Source of the DNA: Thiobacillus sp. UBA2487 | GTDB taxonomy: Bacteria > Pseudomonadota > Gammaproteobacteria > Burkholderiales > Sulfuriferulaceae | Assembly (NCBI GenBank): GCA_002341815.1 | Contig: DDOT01000107.1 | Location: forward strand, 1 to 9,643 | DNA: 9,643 nt | Direction: 5' to 3' | Part shown: in pieces, positions 5,856 through 9,643 of the stretch | Layout of the letters: every line of letters starts with the position of its first letter | Numbering within the stretch: the first letter of the stretch is position 1 | The notes under the pieces: model-generated | Database searches by the model: none | The model's input: the letters and a program-made list of their open reading frames with translations, nothing else | Told to the model about the DNA's origin: nothing | Position numbers and translations under genes: made by a program

Positions 5856-7490
5856 TCAGTCATCCTGTACCGGCAAAGGCGCGCCGCTGTACAAGGCAAG
5901 ATAAGTCATGGCGCTATGTTCCCAATTAAACGACTGATGCATACCAGCACGTTGCAAGGCTTGCCAGCGTTTAGGTTGCACAAACAAGCCCAGCGCACGC
6001 AGCACCGCATCCACCAGACCTTCCACACTCAATTCATCAAAAACGAAGCCGTTGGCCGCACTTTCCAACACATGTGCATCTCCGGCATCAAACACCGTAT
6101 CCGCCAACCCCCCCGTACGATACACAATTGGCGGGGTGCCATACCGCAAACTATACATTTGATTAAGCCCGCACGGCTCAAAACGTGACGGCATCAAAAA
6201 CATGTCCGCACCAGCTTCCACCAAATGCGCCAAGCGTTCGTCGTAGCCAATAAACACGCCTATGCGATCCCGGTATTGGTCAGCAAACGCATACAAGCGT
6301 TGCTCATATTCAGCTTGACCACTCCCCACAAACACAAAACATGCATCGGTTTGTTCAATCAAACGTGGCAGGGCATCCAACACCAGGTCAATGCCTTTTT
6401 GCGCCACCAGTCGCCCCACCAGACCCAGAACCGGAATGTCAGTTGCGTCATGACTGGCATTTAGCAAGCCAAAATGACGCAACAGCTCCCGTTTATTCAG
6501 TCCTTTGCCAGGTTGCCGACGGGTTGCCGAATAATGCACGGACAACCACGGATCCGTTTGCGGATTCCACACGGCTTCATCAATGCCGTTCAAAATGCCA
6601 TGCAACTTATGCCGATTAACTTGCAATACCCCTTGCAAACCGCAGCCAAACTCTGCCGTACAAATTTCGCGCGCATACGTGGGGCTAACCGTGGTTACTT
6701 CATCAGCATAAACAATGCCAGCCTTCAACATCGAGAAGCCGCCATAGAACTCGACCCCGTCTACGTGCCACCAGCGCCAAGGTAAATGCAGGCGATGAAA
6801 CTCGTCCGGGCTATAATGACCACCATAGGACAAATTATGAATCGTAAAAATGGTTTTCGGCCGTTCATGATGTTGGGCTAAAAACGCAGGCACCAAACCG
6901 GTCTGCCAATCATTGCAATGCACAATATCGGCCCGCCAACCGGTCTCCAAGTGATCAAGCGCAAGCTTGGTCACCGCACGCGAAAACACCGTGAATCGCT
7001 CGGCATTATCCGGCCAGTCTTGCCCATCCGGCCGAACATACGGATTACCCGGTCGATCAAACAGCATCGGACAATCAACCAGCCAAAGCGGAATGGCAAA
7101 CCCATCGGCAAAAGCTTCAAAAATGCGCAACTCAAACTGGCGCTCAGCACCCTGTACCGTTAACCAACCCAGCACACGCATACTGCGAATTTGTTCCAGC
7201 ACGCGCCGATAGGCCGGCACCACCAAACGCACATCTGCACCAACCCGGTGCAGCGCATGCGGCAAACTGTGGCCAACATCACCCAAGCCGCCCGTTTTAA
7301 TCAACGGATAGACCTCGCTTACCGCAAACAGCACTTTTTGACCTCGTGGTAAGACGCCAGCGACAGGAGGCATTGCTGCGGGCTCAAGCGACGCATCACG
7401 CGAAAACGTTTCGGCTTCAGCATGCGAGAGAACTTGGGTATGCGTATCTCGGTGATGTTTTTTCGTATGCCCTTTGCTTTTTCCTTGCAT
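5856..7490 (-). CDS. glgA: Glycogen synthase GlgA with N-terminal extension
   Basis: GlgA (glycosyltransferase family 5, GT-B fold) transfers glucose from ADP-glucose to alpha-1,4-glucan ends. From the ATG at 7490 the product is 544 residues, against about 480 in E. coli. The catalytic core begins at [20 protein letters not shown] (residues 52-71); Lys65 in KTGGL is the ADP-glucose binding lysine. Later come [38 protein letters not shown], and the C-domain motif [16 protein letters not shown] with catalytic Glu438, then RTGGLADTV. The first 50 residues are an added basic, His-rich segment ([16 protein letters not shown]) with no counterpart in standard GlgA. The ATG shares one base with the glgB stop (TGATG), pointing to coupled translation. 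An internal ATG at 7373 (Met40) would remove most of the extension, but no ribosome binding site precedes it. The frame is also open upstream to 7574, inside glgB, which I reject as the start. Confidence 0.95.
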   Translation of the reverse strand: MQGKSKGHTKKHHRDTHTQVLSHAEAETFSRDASLEPAAMPPVAGVLPRGQKVLFAVSEVYPLIKTGGLGDVGHSLPHALHRVGADVRLVVPAYRRVLEQIRSMRVLGWLTVQGAERQFELRIFEAFADGFAIPLWLVDCPMLFDRPGNPYVRPDGQDWPDNAERFTVFSRAVTKLALDHLETGWRADIVHCNDWQTGLVPAFLAQHHERPKTIFTIHNLSYGGHYSPDEFHRLHLPWRWWHVDGVEFYGGFSMLKAGIVYADEVTTVSPTYAREICTAEFGCGLQGVLQVNRHKLHGILNGIDEAVWNPQTDPWLSVHYSATRRQPGKGLNKRELLRHFGLLNASHDATDIPVLGLVGRLVAQKGIDLVLDALPRLIEQTDACFVFVGSGQAEYEQRLYAFADQYRDRIGVFIGYDERLAHLVEAGADMFLMPSRFEPCGLNQMYSLRYGTPPIVYRTGGLADTVFDAGDAHVLESAANGFVFDELSVEGLVDAVLRALGLFVQPKRWQALQRAGMHQSFNWEHSAMTYLALYSGAPLPVQDD

Positions 7491-9643
7491 CAAAATGATT
7501 CCATTGCCAATTTCAAAAATACAGCCGCCAAGGGAGGGAGCGTCATTTGCACCGATTGGCCAAAGCCCATCCATGCAACAGGTTCGCTCGTCAAACCACC
7601 CCCATTACCGACATTCGAGCCTTCGTACCAAGACGAATCGGTGTTCAGCCGTTCGCGATAATGACCGGCCTGGGGAACGCCGATACGATAGTGTTCACGG
7701 GTCACCGGCGTAAAATTCAGTACAATCAACAAGACTTGTCCCTCGCCCATACGCATTAAACTCAACACCGACTGATCACTGTCATGGCAGTCAATCCAGC
7801 CAAAACCGGCCGATTCAAAATCATGTTGATGCAATGATGCTTCATCAACATACAGACGGTTCAAATCTGCCAGCAGCCGGTGAATGCCCCGATGCGGCGG
7901 AAAATCCATCAACTGCCAATCCAGCTCTCCCGTCGCACGCCATTCGTTCCATTGGCCGAACTCCCCGCCCATAAACAGCAGTTTCTTGCCGGGGTGTGCA
8001 TACTGCCAAGCATAGAACAAACGCAGATTGGCAAAACGTTGCCAGTAATCTCCCGGCATTTTGTCCAGCAGGCTGCCTTTCATGTGTACCACTTCGTCAT
8101 GCGACAACGGCAAAACAAAATTTTCCGTATAGGTGTACAACTGGCTAAAGGTGAGCTGGTTATGGTGATACTTGCGATGCACCGGGTTCTGGGCGATGTA
8201 GGACAAATTGTCATTCATCCACCCCATGTTCCACTTCATGGAAAAACCCAGACCGCCCAATTCCACCGGACGCGACACCATCGGCCACGCCGTTGACTCT
8301 TCGGCTATGGTTAACACACCCGGCTGTCGAGCATGCACCACCGTGTTGAGTTCGCGCATAAAAGCCAATGCTTCCAGATTTTCCCGGCCACCATACTGAT
8401 TGGGCGTCCATTCACCCTGATTGCGTGAATAATCCAGATAAATCATCGATGCCACGGCATCTACCCGCAAACCGTCAAAATGAAATTCTTCCAACCAATA
8501 CAGGGCATTGGCAATCAGAAAATTACGCACTTCGTGCCGACCATAATCAAAAATCAGGGTTCCCCAGTCGCGATGCTCACCGCGCTGCGGATCAGCATGC
8601 TCATACAACGGCTCACCGGTAAAACGAGCCAGCGCAAAATCATCGCGCGGGAAATGCGCCGGCACCCAATCCAGAATCACCCCTAAACCGGCCTCATGAC
8701 AATTATCGATAAACCGCCGCAAATCATCGGGCGAGCCATGACGTGCCGTTGGTGAAAAATAGCCGGTCACCTGATAACCCCATGACTCATCGAGAGGATG
8801 TTCCGCAATCGGCAACAACTCGATATGGGTGTAGCCCAGTTCTTTAACGTAAGGTATCAGCCGGTAGGCCAATGCATCCCAATCCAGAAACCCGCCACCC
8901 TCGGGCCGTTGCCAGGATCCGGCATGCACTTCATAAATACTGATCGGTTGATGCTGCCAATCAAACCCCGCACGCTGCGCCAGCCAAGCTGCATCACGCC
9001 ACACGTGCGAAACCGGCCATGGCACGCAGGAAGCGGTTTCCGGGCGCAAGAAGGTTTGTCTGGCCATCGGGTCTGCCTTGATCACCAACTGTCCTTGGGC
9101 GCCGATAATCTCAAACTTGTAGGCTTGTCCATCTGCCAAACCGGGAACAAACAGCTCCCAAACCCCACTGCCGCCTCGCACCCGCATCGGGTGCGCCAAA
9201 CCGTTCCAGCGATTGAAATCACCCACCACGCTAACCCTGCGAACGCCGGGCGCCCAAACCGCAAACTGCACACCCATGACATCATCGATGGCCTTGATGT
9301 GAGCACCTAACACATGCCATAAATGAAAGTGTCGGCCTTGTGCAAACAGATAAATATCCAGATCACCCAATTGTGGTGCAAACGAGTACGGCGTTATCGT
9401 TTCATGCCACTCGCCACTGTGCTTGTCGCGCCAGCGCAACAAAGGGTGCATCGGCTCACGCACTGCACGCTTGATCTCGAAGAGATCCGAGTCCTCCCGG
9501 CGTTGCAATGCTGCACCATCCGACCAAAAAACCTCCGCGGCTTGCGGCATCCATGCGCGAAAAACCTGCCCGTCATTCAGCAATCCATGCCAACCCAGCA
9601 ACGCAAACGGATCGTGGTGCCGCCCCTGTTTCAATCGTTCCAA
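7490..9643 (-). CDS. glgB: 1,4-alpha-glucan branching enzyme GlgB (5' end cut by window)
   Basis: GlgB (glycoside hydrolase family 13) cuts alpha-1,4 chains and re-attaches them as alpha-1,6 branches. The window holds 717 codons; comparison of catalytic positions with E. coli GlgB (728 residues) suggests about ten residues are missing at the start, so the TTG at the edge is an internal Leu codon. In window numbering, an N-terminal beta domain (1-110) is followed by a CBM48 domain (about 115-215, with [20 protein letters not shown]), then the barrel with [10 protein letters not shown] (235-244), [10 protein letters not shown] (323-332), [18 protein letters not shown] (390-407; nucleophile Asp395), TIAEEST (445-451; acid/base Glu448) and [10 protein letters not shown] (511-520; Asp516). 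A C-terminal beta domain ends with PLAAVFL. All catalytic residues are present. It is the first visible gene of the glg run, and its stop overlaps the glgA start. Confidence 0.97.
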   Translation of the reverse strand: MERLKQGRHHDPFALLGWHGLLNDGQVFRAWMPQAAEVFWSDGAALQRREDSDLFEIKRAVREPMHPLLRWRDKHSGEWHETITPYSFAPQLGDLDIYLFAQGRHFHLWHVLGAHIKAIDDVMGVQFAVWAPGVRRVSVVGDFNRWNGLAHPMRVRGGSGVWELFVPGLADGQAYKFEIIGAQGQLVIKADPMARQTFLRPETASCVPWPVSHVWRDAAWLAQRAGFDWQHQPISIYEVHAGSWQRPEGGGFLDWDALAYRLIPYVKELGYTHIELLPIAEHPLDESWGYQVTGYFSPTARHGSPDDLRRFIDNCHEAGLGVILDWVPAHFPRDDFALARFTGEPLYEHADPQRGEHRDWGTLIFDYGRHEVRNFLIANALYWLEEFHFDGLRVDAVASMIYLDYSRNQGEWTPNQYGGRENLEALAFMRELNTVVHARQPGVLTIAEESTAWPMVSRPVELGGLGFSMKWNMGWMNDNLSYIAQNPVHRKYHHNQLTFSQLYTYTENFVLPLSHDEVVHMKGSLLDKMPGDYWQRFANLRLFYAWQYAHPGKKLLFMGGEFGQWNEWRATGELDWQLMDFPPHRGIHRLLADLNRLYVDEASLHQHDFESAGFGWIDCHDSDQSVLSLMRMGEGQVLLIVLNFTPVTREHYRIGVPQAGHYRERLNTDSSWYEGSNVGNGGGLTSEPVAWMGFGQSVQMTLPPLAAVFLKLAMESF

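Noticed and set aside
7491..7574. 28-codon extension of glgA into glgB
   Set aside because: It overlaps the conserved C-terminal end of glgB in another frame. The ATG at 7490 directly coupled to the glgB stop is the natural start.
8798..9310. Forward 170-codon frame opposite glgB
   Set aside because: It is antisense to the CBM48 and barrel region of GlgB, with no recognisable domain and no ribosome binding site noted.

Overview
The window is chromosomal DNA of a Gram-negative proteobacterium. I favour the beta- or gammaproteobacteria, because the NudB, SixA, GlgA/GlgB and GlgP sequences all resemble proteobacterial forms recalled from memory. This is an inference; no search was run. I see no mobile element, tRNA, rRNA, CRISPR array or phage gene. 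Coding is dense: eight genes in two convergent blocks, with the only gap of note being about 100 bases at 3228-3330.

Left block, phosphate chemistry. A polyphosphate kinase gene (ppk1) runs leftward off the window edge at 1. It is divergent, across about 58 bases, from a tight rightward run of four genes: a stand-alone CYTH triphosphatase (1350-1973), a SixA-type phosphohistidine phosphatase (1979-2431), the Nudix enzyme NudB (2435-2881) and a small SpoIIAA/STAS-like protein (2874-3227). The gaps are 5 bases, 3 bases and an 8-base overlap, so the four are probably one transcript with coupled translation. Three of the four products and PPK1 make or break phosphoanhydride or phosphohistidine bonds.

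Right block, glycogen metabolism. Three leftward genes are transcribed in the order glgB (branching enzyme, cut at 9643 about ten residues short of its start), glgA (glycogen synthase) and glgP (glycogen phosphorylase). The glgB stop and glgA start share one base, and glgA and glgP are 26 bases apart, so this is an operon. It encodes chain elongation, branching and breakdown. No glgC (ADP-glucose pyrophosphorylase), which would supply the substrate of GlgA, lies inside the window; it could lie upstream, beyond 9643.

The two blocks converge on 3228-3330, which holds a 14-base-pair hairpin with overlapping alternative pairings. The region as a whole is ordinary core metabolism for a cell that probably stores both polyphosphate and glycogen. 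The points most worth a second look are the co-location of CYTH, SixA and NudB next to ppk1, the basic His-rich N-terminal extension of GlgA, and the convergent intergenic hairpin.
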